From: Neocallimastix lanati (nom. inval.)
Taxonomy: Eukaryota; Neocallimastigomycota; Neocallimastigomycetes; Neocallimastigales; Neocallimastigaceae
Assembly: GCA_016946835.1 (NCBI GenBank)
Contig: JACVTC010000005.1
Coordinates: forward strand, 2,275,001 to 2,337,500
Length of the DNA: 62,500 nt
Direction: 5' to 3'
Position numbers and translations under genes: made by a program. The first letter of the stretch is position 1. Every line of letters starts with the position of its first letter. This document shows, piece by piece, positions 11,385-24,300 of this stretch. Below the pieces are notes generated by a model. The model was given only the letters and a program-made list of their open reading frames with translations, was not told where the DNA came from and made no database searches.

Positions 11385-11620
11385 GACTTATGTCTCCCCC
11401 ATATATTAATATGGGTGTATGTTTAACTGCCATACCGGTACGGAGTCGACGCTCGCAACCCTCATAAGCAAAAAAACTCCAGTATAGAAACACTCTACGC
11501 GATTCTCAAGGAAAAGTAGAGCTTACTATAGGTCATCTCCTTGCCATCCCAGAGGAGTTGGAAACTGTAATCATCTCAGACAAGGCTTACGAAATGGGAA
11601 TCTTAAAGAATTTAAAATAG
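11385..11620 (+). pseudogene. GC-richer island with broken coding-like frame, unknown
   Basis: A sharp rise in GC content against nearly pure A/T flanks. The frame starting at the ATG at 11391 reads MSPPYINMGVCLTAIPVRSR, hits a TAA at 11465-11467, then stays open for 50 codons (AKKLQYRNTLRDSQGKVELT, then IGHLLAIPEELETVIISDK) to a TAG at 11618. Codons there use C and G freely, unlike the NRPS. I do not recognise the protein. It could be an exon of a decayed gene (an acceptor-like TTATAG lies just before it), a retroelement capsid/protease linker, or a non-coding element: CCCATAT/ATATGGG at 11399-11416 can form a hairpin. It ends 440 bp before the NRPS start on the same strand but shows no link to it. 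Confidence 0.4.
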
Positions 11621-12059
11621 AAAATCATTATTTTTTTTATAATTATGTAATATATATATGTATTTCAATATTTATAAAAAAAAATTTTTTTGTAGGAAAT
11701 ATTAAATTTAATAGAACTTATAATATTATAATTTATAATATATTAATGATTTTTTTTTTTAAATGAATTATAATTTTTATATGTATGATATATAAAATTT
11801 TATATGTTTACATATATTAAATTGCATAAGTAATATATACTAAAAAAGTTTTTGAAGTGGATTATAAATATGACATATAAAATTTTTTATAAATAAAGAT
11901 AAAATGATAAAATTTACTAATAAATTTATTTATATATATTAAAAAAAAAGTATATAAGTACTTTATTTTCCCTTAAATATTAAAAATATATATACATATA
12001 AAATAAAAATTTAGAATTTAGAGTTTTAGAATAAAAATTTAAGTATTATTTTTTTTTTT
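11621..12059 (+). promoter_or_regulatory. Presumed upstream region of the NRPS gene
   Basis: AT-rich leader with no other gene. TATATAAG at 11951-11958 fits a TATA box and lies about 100 bp upstream of the start codon, but such strings are frequent by chance here. The bases directly before the ATG are a T run. An in-frame TAG at 12027-12029 closes the reading frame upstream. I see no operator or obvious transcription-factor site. Confidence 0.3.
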
Positions 12060-15000
12060 ATGGATCAAACAAATAGTAATAACATAATGGAAAAAAATTC
12101 ATTATGCAGTAATGAATTATTATTAAAAAAATATTATTATAAGGAGTTTCCAGTAACATCTCAACAATTAGATGTATATAATGATTCTATTAATAGTGCG
12201 AATAACACATTTTATAATTTAACAAGGTCATTCCAATTAAGTAGTGATATTGATATCAACCAAGTTAAAAAAGGTCTTGAGGATTTATTTAAAAAGCAAG
12301 ACATTCTTAGAAGCCAATATGTTGAAAAGAAAATTGATGGTAAAACCGAAATTTATGGCGTCATTAATGATGAAATTTCATTAACTTTTGAAGAATATAC
12401 ATTTGACAATGTTAATGAATTCGTTAGACCATTTGATTTAAGTAAAGGTCCATTGATTCGAGTGGGATTCATTGGAAATGAAGTCTTGTTGGTTGATATG
12501 CATCAAATCATTTCAGATGATATTACAATGTTGATTATTAAAAATGAATTGAATCGATTCTGTAATGGGTATTCAATTAAAGAATTAGATATTCAATTCA
12601 GTAATTATGCTATGTTAATGAATAAAAATAGAAATAATAATGATTATGAAAAATATATTGAATTTTATCGTGAAATGTTTAATAAAGAATATATGCAATT
12701 GTCAATTCCAGAAATTAATAATAAATTGTTAGGTTATGAAAATAAGATTGGTACATGCTCCTTTGAAATTAATGATGAACATGCTAAATGGATTGAAGAA
12801 TTCAGTAAGTTGCATGGAATTAATAAGATTTCATTCTTTTATTCTATTTATGGTTTTGTACTTTCTAAATACAGTGGACAAGATATGATTTACAGTTCAA
12901 TTATGACTTTAAATAGGGGTAATTGTTATACTGACAAAATGATGGGTTTATTAAACACTATTTATCCAATTCTTTTGAATTATGATGGTGGAAGGACCCT
13001 CTTGGAAATTATGAAAGACAATATGAATATATTAATGAAAATGCGTAATAATCAAGATTTATCATTTAACGAATTAATAAGAATTTTAAAATTGGATGAA
13101 ATAAATAATATATTTATTTACCAACAGAAAGATGATTTTCCATTTTCCAAAATAAAAGAAAATAAAAAAGAAATTTTTAATAAAACTAATGATATGAAAT
13201 GGGATATTAAAATGAATGTTATAGAACTAGAAGAAAAATTTTTAATTTCGATAGAATATAAGACTAATAAATATAAAAATAAAATAATTGAGTCAATTCT
13301 TGAAAGTATAATTGAAACAATAAAAAACATTTCTAAATTTAATTATTCTCTTTCAGAAATTGAATATATTCCTAAGAAGGAGAAAAAAAGAATTATTAAT
13401 GAATTCAATGACAATAAGTACGAATATGAATTCAACAAATTATATCATGTTGAATTTAGTAGAGTTGCCAAAGAAAATGGAGATAAGACAGCTATAGTAT
13501 TTGAAGACAGAGAAATAAGTTATAAAGAATTAGATGAGATGTCTAATTCCTTAGCTCACTATTTGAGAAAGCAAGGTATTGGTAGAGGAGATATTATACC
13601 AATTCTTAGTGAAAGATCGTATTACTATATAGTTGGACTTCTTGGTGTTATGAAATCAGGAGCTGCTTATTTACCAATTGATCCTGAATTCCCAAAAGAT
13701 CGTATTGAATATATGATTAAAGAAGTTGAAAGTAAATTTATTTTGAAATATATTTCTGGTAAAGAAAACAGTATATTAATTGATATTGATGGATTAGTTG
13801 AATATAATTTAGCTAGTCACAATTATAAAGAAAACACCAAAGAAGTTGAAAATGTAAATAAGAGTAGTGATTTAGCATATGTTCTTTTCACTTCAGGTAC
13901 CACAGGTAAACCCAAGGGTACTTTAATTAGTCATAATAATTTAATTAATTATACTTTGTATAGTTTTACAGAAAGAGGAGTGAAGGAAATTTTTGGAACT
14001 GAGATCAATAAGATATTAAGTTTTTCAAAATTTACATTCAATATGTCGATATTTGAAACACTATATTCTATTATAAAATTAAAGACATCAGTTTTATGTA
14101 GTGAAAAACAATATAATAATCCGCAATTATTGGGTGATATAATAAATAAGTATGATATTGATTTGATTTTTAGTACACCAAGAAGAATTGAAAATTACAT
14201 TAAAAATATGAATTTCAAAAATTCTTTAAACCATATTAAAGTTATGATGTTTGGAGGAGAATTACTTCAACTTGATATTTTAAATAGTTTAATTAAATTT
14301 ACGTCAGCATCATTCTATAATCTCTATGGATTAACTGAAGTAACTTCAGCATGTACTATTAAAAATATTGATATTAATACAATTTTAAATCAAGAAGAAT
14401 TAACTATGGGAAAACCAATTTGTAATATTAATATATATATATTGGATAATTACCAAAATATAGTACCAGTTGGAGTTGAAGGAGAAATATACGTTGGAGG
14501 ATATTGTGTTGGACAGAAATATCTTAATCGTGATGAATTAACAAAGGAGAAATATTTAAAATGTATATTTGAAAATACCAATGATAAAATCGGATTTATG
14601 TATAAAACGGGTGATATAGGTAAATGGACTGAAGATGGTGAAATAATTTATTTAGGGAGAAATGATTTCCAAGTAAAAATTAGAGGACAAAGAATTGAAC
14701 TTAGTGAGATTGAAAGCACAGCTAAAGAAATTAAAGGAATTGAATATTGTGTAGTTATTAATAAAGAAATTTCTTTAGGAAATGAATATTTAATTTGTTA
14801 TTATATCTTTAATGAAGTAGAAAATAATAATGAAAATATTGATGTAAAATATATTCATGAATATTTAAAGAAAAAGTTACCTATATATATGATTCCTAGA
14901 TATTTTATACGTATTTCTGAATTGCCAACAACGGCCAATGGAAAGTTAGATAGAAGAGCACTTCCTGAACCAAGCAAAGAAGATATGATCAACGAAGTTT

Positions 15001-15308
15001 ATGTCGCACCAGAAACCGAAATTGAGAAAATACTTTGTGAAATTTATAGTGAAATTTTTGAAATGGAATACAATGAAATTGGAAGAATGAACGACTTTAT
15101 TGAATTAGGAGGAGATAGTTTCAATGCCATTAGTGTTTCTTCAATGATTGAAAAAAGAATGAATCTTAAATTGGATATTAAAGATATTTTGTATTATTCC
15201 GTAGTTAGTGATTTAGGACAACATATTGAAAACATTCTTCAAGAAGAAAAGGAAAATGGAAATAGTAGTCATAAGATTGAGAAAATTGAAAAATTAGAAG
15301 TAAAAGAA
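12060..15308 (+). other. NRPS module 1 (degenerate C, unusual A, T)
   Basis: Residues 1-1083. The C domain starts at FPVTSQQL (residue 30), but its active-site motif is HQIISDD (148-154): the second, catalytic His is Gln149 and the Gly is Asp154. The Tyr that follows 14 residues after the motif Asp in the other C domains is Cys168. The A domain has FTFNMSIFE in A4, with Asn661 at the position of GrsA Asp235, and YGLTEVT instead of YGPTETT in A5. By-eye pocket code: N M F S M G L S A K. The A3, A7 and A10 cores and the T-domain Ser (1020) are intact. This looks like a loading module whose C domain no longer condenses; a substrate without an alpha-amino group is possible. Confidence 0.9.
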
Positions 15309-18300
15309 TTCCCAGTGACATCTCAACAACTTGGTGTATACATTGATTCAATTAAAAATATGGACAGTATTATTTATAATATTCCAAGTTCCTTCAAATT
15401 GAATAAGAATGTAAACATCGATAAGATCAAAGAAGGATTTATTAAGTTATTTGAAAAGCAAGATATTCTTAGAAGTCAATATATTGAAAAGGAAATTGAT
15501 GGTAAAACAGAAATATATGGTTTTATTAATGATGAAATTTCATTAACCTTTGAAGAATATTCATTTGACAATGTCAATGAATTTGTTAGACCATTTGATT
15601 TAAGTAAGGGACCATTAATTCGTGTTGGTTTTGTTGGAAATGAAGTATTATTAATTGATATGCATCATATCATTTCTGATGGTACTACAATGTCTATTAT
15701 CAGAAATGAAATAAATGAATTCTATAATGGAAATGGTATTCAAGAATTAGAAGTTCAATTCAGTGACTATGCTATTTTCATGAATGATAAGAAGAAGAAT
15801 GGAGAATATGAAAATCAAATTGAATTCTATCGTGAAATGTTTGATGAAGAATATGAAGAATTAAGAATTCCAGAAATCAAAGATAAATTCTATGAAAGTG
15901 GAAATGACGTTAATAATGATAATAATGGAAATATGGACGTGAATGAAGAAAATGAAATTGGAATATGTTCATGTCGTATTGGAGAAGAATATTCTAAATG
16001 GATTGAAGAATTTAGTAAGAGAAATGGTATCAGTAAAACTGCATTTTTCCTTTCAATTTATGGATATGTTCTTTCCAAATACAGTGGACAAGATGTTATT
16101 TACAGTTCAATAATGAGTGCCAACAGAAATAATCATTATATTGAAAACATGATTGGTATGTTTGTTTCAACTCAACCAATTCTTTTGAAATATAATTATG
16201 AAAAAGAAGAAGAAAAAAATAGCAAGAGTTTATTAAATGTCATGAAAGCAAACATGAAAATGTTAATGGAAATGTATAGTAAGCAAGATATTTCATTCTC
16301 CGAAATAAGCAATTCATTAAAATTGAGAAAGACGAATAATGCATTTATTTATCAACCAAAGGCAATTGCACAAAATAATTATGGTAATACAATCTTTTCT
16401 AAATTAGAAAATAATGAAATTTACAGTATGTATGAAAATCACGATGAATTAATTAATCAAAATAATAATACTAAATTTGATATTACATTTAGTGTGATTG
16501 AATTGGAAGGAGAATATTTAATTTCAATCGAATATAATTCCAATAAATATGGAGATAAAATAATAAAGTCAATTACTGATAGTATATTTGAAATAATAAA
16601 ACATATAAATAAATTTGAAGATCAGATTTATGAAATTGAATACATCCCAGAAGAAGAAAAGGAAAAATTAATTTACGGATTCAATAGTAATAAATATGAA
16701 TATGAATTTAATAAATTATATCATGTTGAATTTAGTAGAGTTGCCAAAGAAAATGGAGATAAGACAGCTATAGTATTTGAAGATAAGGAAATAAGTTATA
16801 AAGAATTAGATGATATGTCTAATTCCTTAGCTCACTATTTGAGAAAGCAAAGTATTGGTAGAGGAGATATTATACCAATTCTTAGTGAAAGATCGTATTA
16901 CTATATAGTTGGACTTCTTGGTGTTATGAAATCAGGTGCAGCTTATTTACCAATTGATCCTGAATTCCCAAAAGATCGTATTGAATATATGATTAAAGAA
17001 GTTGAAAGTAAATTTATTTTGAAATACATTTCTGTTAAAGAAAACCTCCCATCAATTGATATTGATGGATTAGTTGAATATAATTTAGCATGCCATAATT
17101 ATAAAGAAAACACTGAAGAAGTTGAAAATGTAAATATTAGTAGTGATTTAGCATATGTAATTTTCACTTCAGGTACCACAGGTAAACCCAAAGGTACATT
17201 AATTACACATAATAATTTAATTAATTATTCCATGTTTAGTCAAACGTCTAATGGCAATAATGAGGTATATGAGAAAGATTTTAAATGTGTATTAGGAATT
17301 TCTAAATTCACATTTGATATGTCAGTTGGAGAAATTCATTTCCCATTGTTAAGAAGCGTTAAAATTGTACTTTGTAATGAAGAAGAATTTAATAATCCTG
17401 AAAAAATCGGATTATTAATAAATAAATACAAAATAGAATATATATTTATTGTTGTATCAAGATTTGAAAATTATATAGAAAATGAATGCTTCTTAAAATC
17501 GATTAAAAATATAAAATATATTTTAATTGGAGGAGAAAAATTAAGTAAAAATGCATTGAATGCCATTAAAAACAATAGTAGTTCTAAAATAATAAATTGT
17601 TATGGTCCTACTGAAACTACAGTAATTTGTACACTGAATAAAATTACTGATAAAGAAAAGAACAACATTAATAAAGATATATTTTTAACAATTGGTAAAC
17701 CGTTGTGTAATTGTAACATCTATATCTTGGATAAATACAAGAAGCCAGTCCCAATTGGAATCGAAGGAGAAATATATATTGGAGGATATGGAGTTGGTAA
17801 AGGATATCTTAATCGACCAGAACTGACCAAAGAAACATTTATTGAATGTCCATTTAGTAAGGATAAGCAATCTAAAATAATGTATAAAACAGGTGATTTA
17901 GGTAAATGGACAGAGGATGGAAAAATTATTTGTTTAGGAAGAATTGATTTCCAGGTTAAGATTAGAGGACAAAGAATTGAACTTAGTGAAATTGAAAATA
18001 CAATAAAAGAAATGGAAGGAATCGAAAATTGCGTTGTCATTGACAAAGAGAAATCATTAGGAAACAAATATTTAATTTGTTATTATATAAGTAGTATTAG
18101 TGTAAATAATAATAATAATAATAATAATGATATTACTGATAATAATTATAATATTGATAATGAGGGTATTGCTAATACTGAACATATAAAAATAGATATC
18201 AATGGAAAAGATATTCGTGAGTATTTAAAGAAAAAGTTACCATTGTATATGATTCCTAGCTACTTTAAACGTATTTCTGAATTGCCAACTACTGCGAATG

Positions 18301-21300
18301 GAAAGTTAGATAGAAGTGCGCTTCCAGAACCAAACAAAGAAGATATGATCAACGAAGTTTATGTCGCACCAGAAACCGAAATTGAGAAAATACTTTGTGA
18401 AATTTATAGTGAAATTTTTGAAATGGAATACAATGAAATTGGAAGAATGAACGACTTTATTGAATTAGGAGGAGATAGTTTCAATGCCATTCGTGTTTCT
18501 TCAATGATAGAAAAAAGAATGAATCTTAAATTGAATATTAAAGATATTTTGTATTATTCCGTAGTTAGTGATTTAGGACAACATATTGAAAACATTCTTC
18601 AAGAAGAAAAGGAAAATAGAAATAGTAGTCATAAGATTGAGAAAATTGAAAAATTAGAAGTAAAAGAATTCCCAGTGACATCTCAACAACTTGGTGTATA
18701 CATTGATTCAATTAAAAATATGGACAGTATTATTTATAATATTCCAAGTTCCTTCAAATTGAATAAGAATGTAAACATCGATAAGATCAAAGAAGGATTT
18801 ATTAAGTTATTTGAAAAGCAAGATATTCTTAGAAGTCAATATATTGAAAAGGAAATTGATGGTAAAACAGAAATATATGGTTTTATTAATGATGAAATTT
18901 CATTAACCTTTGAAGAATATACATTTGACAATGTTAATGATTTCGTTAGACCATTTGATTTAAGTAAGGGACCATTAATTCGTGTTGGTTTTATTGGAAA
19001 TGAAGTATTATTAATTGATATGCATCATATCATATCCGATGGTACTACAATGTCTATTATCAGAAATGAATTGAATGAATTCTACAATGGAAATGACATT
19101 CAAGAATTAGAAGTTCAATTCAGTGACTATGCTATTTTCATGAATGATAAAAAGAAGAATGGAGAATATGAAAATCAAATTGAATTTTATCGTGAAATAT
19201 TTGATGAAGAATATGAAGAATTAAGAATTCCAGAAATCAAAGATAAATTCTATGAAAGTGGAAATGATGTTAATAATGATAATAATGGAAATATGGACGT
19301 GAATGACGAAAATAAAATTGGAATATGTTCATGTCGTATTGAAGAAAAATATTCTAAATGGATTGAAGAATTTAGTAAGAGAAATGGTATCAGTAAAACT
19401 GCATTTTTTCTTTCAATTTATGGATACATTCTTTCCAAATACAGTGGACAAGATGTTATCTACAGTTCAATAATGAGTGCCAACAGAAATAATCATTATA
19501 TTGAAAACATGATAGGTATGTTTGTTTCAACTCAACCAATTCTTTTGAAATACAATGAAGAAGAAGAAAAAGAAAAAGGAAGTAAGAGTTTATTAAATGT
19601 CATGAAAGAAAACATGAATATATTAATGGAAATGTATAATAAACAAGATATTTCATTTGCCGAAATAAGCAATTCATTAAAGTTGAAAAAGATGAATAAT
19701 GCATTTATTTATCAACCAAATGCCATTGTGCAAAATAATAATGGTAATACTATATTTTCTAAATTAGAAAATAATGAAATTTACAGTATGTATGAAAATC
19801 ACGATGAATTAATTAACCAAAATAATAATACAAAATTTGATGTTACATTTAATGTGATTGAATTGGAAGGAGAATATTTAATTACAATTGAATATAATTC
19901 CAATAAATATGGAAGTAAAATAATAAAATCAATTATTGATAGCACATTTGAAATAATAAAACATATTAATGAAATTGAAAGACCGATTTATGAAACTGAA
20001 TACATCCCAGAAAAAGAAAAAGAAAAAGTTATTTATGGATTCAATAATAATAAGTATGAATATGAATTCAATAAACTATATCATGTTGAATTTAGTAGAA
20101 TTGCTAAAGAAAATGGAGATAAGGCAGCTATTATATTTGAAGATAAGGAAATAAGTTATAAAGAATTAGATGATATGTCTAATTCCTTAGCTCACTATTT
20201 GAGAAAGCAAAGTATTGGTAGAGGAGATATTATACCAATTCTTAGTGAAAGATCATATTACTATATAGTTGGACTTCTTGGTGTTATGAAATCAGGAGCT
20301 GCTTATTTACCAATTGATCCTGAATTCCCAAAAGATCGTATTGAATATATGATTAATGAAGTTGAAAGTAAATTTATTTTGAAATATATTTCTGGTAAAG
20401 AAAACAGTATATTAATTGATATTGATGGATTAGTCGAATATAATTTAGATAGTCACAACTATAAAGAAAACACCGAAAGGGTTGAAAATGTAAATATCAG
20501 TAGTGATTTAGTTTATGTTCTTTTCACTTCAGGTACCACAGGTAAACCCAAGGGAACATTAACTACTAATAATAATATTATTAATTATTGTCTATATGGT
20601 CATAAAGGAAATGGAATTGATGATATATTTAATAATGAAATTAATTCAATATTAGCTTTCTCAAAATTCACATTTGATATGTCTATTGGTGAAATTAATT
20701 ATTCATTAATAAGAGGAATTAAGATTATATTAACAAATGAAAATGAATTCAATAATCCTGAATTATTGAGTAAATTAATTACAAAATATAATATTAAATC
20801 ATTATGGAGTGTACCATCAAGAATCGAAAATTATGTAAAAAATGATAAATTTAGAAATTCTCTTAAATATATTAAAAGAATATTGTTTGGAGGAGAATCA
20901 TTAAATATTGATCTTATAAAGGTGATTAGGAAAAATAGTAATGCAATTATTCTTAATGGTTATGGTCCATCCGAAACAACTATTTGTAGTACTATTAAAA
21001 TTTATAATTCAAATTACCAATTCAGTAAAAGCAACAATGAAATAATCACAATAGGTAAACCACTTTGCAACTATTTCATTTATATTTTAGATAAGAATTT
21101 AAAACCTGTTCCAATAGGAATTGAAGGAGAAATATTTATTAGTGGATATGGTATAAGCAAAGGATATCTAAATCGTGAAGAATTAACAAAAGAAAAATTT
21201 ATTTCTTGTCCATATCATTCAGAAAATGATAAACCGGGAATTATGTATAGAACAGGAGATTTAGGTATGTGGACTAGTGATGGAGAAATAATATATATTG

Positions 21301-24300
21301 GAAGAAAAGATTTCCAAGTTAAGATTAGAGGTCAAAGAATAGAATTAAAAGAAATTGAAAATACTATTAAAGAAATTAACGGAATTGATTTAGCAGTTGT
21401 TGTTGATAAAATTAACAAAGAAAATGAAAAATATCTTGTGACATACTTTATGAGTAATCATGAAATTGAAAGAAGAAATATTAGGGAATATTTGAAAAAT
21501 AAACTCCCAATTTATATGATTCCAAATTATTATATTCGCATTAATGAATTACCAATTTCATCCAATGGAAAATTAAATAAAAAAGCATTACCTGAACCAA
21601 CAAATAATGATTTAATAAAAGAAAAGTATATCTCACCAGAAACGGAAATTGAGAAAATAATTTGTGAAATTTATAGTGAAATTTTTGAAATGGAATTTAA
21701 TGAAATTGGAAGAATGGATGATTTTATTGAATTAGGAGGAGATAGTTTCAATGCCATTCGTGTTTCTTCAATGATTGAGAAAAGAATAAATATTAAGTTG
21801 AATATTAAAGATATTTTGTATTATACTAGAGTTAGTGATTTAGGACAACATATTGAAAATATTCTTCAAGAAGAAAAGGAAAATGGAAACAGTAGTCATA
21901 AGATTGAGAAGATTGAAAAATTAGAAGTAAAAGAATTTCCAGTGACATCTCAACAACTTGGTGTATACATTGATTCTATTAAAAATATGAACAGTATTAT
22001 TTATAATGTTCCAAGTTCCTTCAAATTGAATAAGAATATTAACATTGATAAGATAAAAGAAGGATTTATTATGTTATTTGAAAAGCAAGATATTCTTAGA
22101 AGTCAATATATTGAAAAGGAAATTGATGGTAAAACTGAGATTTATGGTATTATTAATGATAAAATTTTATTAAACTTTGAAGAATATACATTTGATAATG
22201 TTAATGATTTCGTTAGACCATTTGATTTAAGTAAGGGACCATTAATTCGAGTTGGTTTTATTAGAAATGAAGTATTATTAATTGATATGCATCATATCAT
22301 TTCTGATGGTACTACAATGTCTATTATTAGAAATGAATTGAATGAATTCTACAATGGAAATGGTATTCAAGAATTAGAAGTTCAATTCAGTGACTATGCT
22401 ATTTTCATGAATGATAAAAAGAAGAATGGAGAATATGAAAATCAAATTGAATTCTATCGTGAAATGTTTGATGAAGAATATGAAGAATTAAGGCTTCCAG
22501 AAATCAAAGATAAATTCTATGAAAGTGGAAATGATGTTAATAATGATAATAATGGAAATATGAATATGAATGAAGAAAATGAAATTGGAATATGTTCATG
22601 TCGTATTGAAGAAGAATATTCCAAATGGATTGAAGAATTTTGTAAAAGAAATGATATTAGTAAAACGGCATTTTTCCTTTCAATTTATGGATATGTTCTT
22701 TCAAAATATAGTGGACAAGATGTTATCTACAGTTCAATAATGAGTGTTAATAGAAATAATCACTATTTTGAAAACATGATTGGTATGTTTGTTTCAACTC
22801 AACCAATTCTTTTAAAATATAATGAGGAAGAAGAAGAAAATGATAATAAGAGTTTATTAAATGTCATGAAAGTAAACATGAAAATGTTAATGGAAATGTA
22901 TAGTAAGCAAGACGTTTCATTCTCCGAATTGATGAAACATCTTAAATTAAGTAATATGAACAATTCATTTATTTATCAACCAAAAAGCATGTTTAAAAAT
23001 AGTTCCAAAAACGAAATATTTACTGAAAATTATAGTGAATATGATGAATTGTTATTCAAAAAGAATAATGAAAATAACGAAATAATTAAACAAAATAACT
23101 TTATTAACAAATTTGATATTACTATGAATGTTCATGAAGGAGAGAATGAATTTTTGCTTTATCTTGATTATAATAGCAAAATATATAATAATAATGTCAT
23201 GAAGAGAATTTTAAATAGTATAATTGAAATTATCAAAAATTTAAAAGAATGTAATCAAAATATATATGAAATAGAATATATTCCTAAAGAAGAGAAGACC
23301 AGAATTATGAATGAATTTAATTCTAACATTTGTAAGAAGAAAAGTAAAGAATTTTATTATAAACGATTTAAAGAATATGCAAAAAAGAATCCAAGAAAGC
23401 CAGCGATTATTTTCAACGAAAAGAGTATTTGTTATCAAGAATTAGATGAAATGACGAATTCATTGGCGCATTTATTAAGGGAAAAGGGAATCAATAGAAA
23501 TGACATTGTTCCAATGATTTGTGAACGTTCATACTATTACATTGTTGGTACTTTAGCAGTTTCTAAATCAGGAGGAGCATTTTTACCAATTGATAGAAAA
23601 TTCCCAATTGAGCGTATTCAATTCATGCTTGAGGATATTCAACCTAAGATTGTTCTTTACTATGGATCAGAAAATATTGTTAAAGAAATAAGCGATATGG
23701 GATATGAAATGTACGATTTAAGTGAACATGATTATAAAAGAGAAAGAGAAGAAATAGAATCAATTAATGAAGTAGATGATACATGCTACGTGTTATTCAC
23801 CTCAGGTACGACAGGAAAACCAAAGGGAGCATTGATTAGTCATTTTGGTATTTATAACTTTATCCGTAAATTTGAAAGCGATGGAAAGGATGAGGAAGGT
23901 GAAGGACAATTCAGTTTATCTCATGTTATTTTAAGAAAACATGGTATTCAAAGGATGCTTTCTATTGCCAACTTCCCATTTGATCTTTCACACATTGAAA
24001 TTACATTCAGTTTAATTCATGGATTAACGATTATTATGGTAGATGAAGAATTAAGTGAAGACATTTCCTCATTAGCCAAGTATATAAGTGAGAAGCAAGC
24101 TGAATTCATTACTACCACTCCAACGAGATTTAAACTCTTTATGGAAAATCACGAATTCCGACAAGCACTCAGTACCATCAAGATGGTAATATTTATAGGA
24201 GAAATGTTACCGATAGATTTATGTCATGAAATACGTCAGTACAGTTCCTGTGAAATTTATAACAGTTATGGACCAACGGAATGTAGTGTCACCTGTACAT

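Noticed and set aside
17720-18067. 115-codon antisense frame, repeated at 31007 and 54065
   Set aside because: Shadow of the A7-A8 region of alpha modules; present only where that DNA is duplicated.
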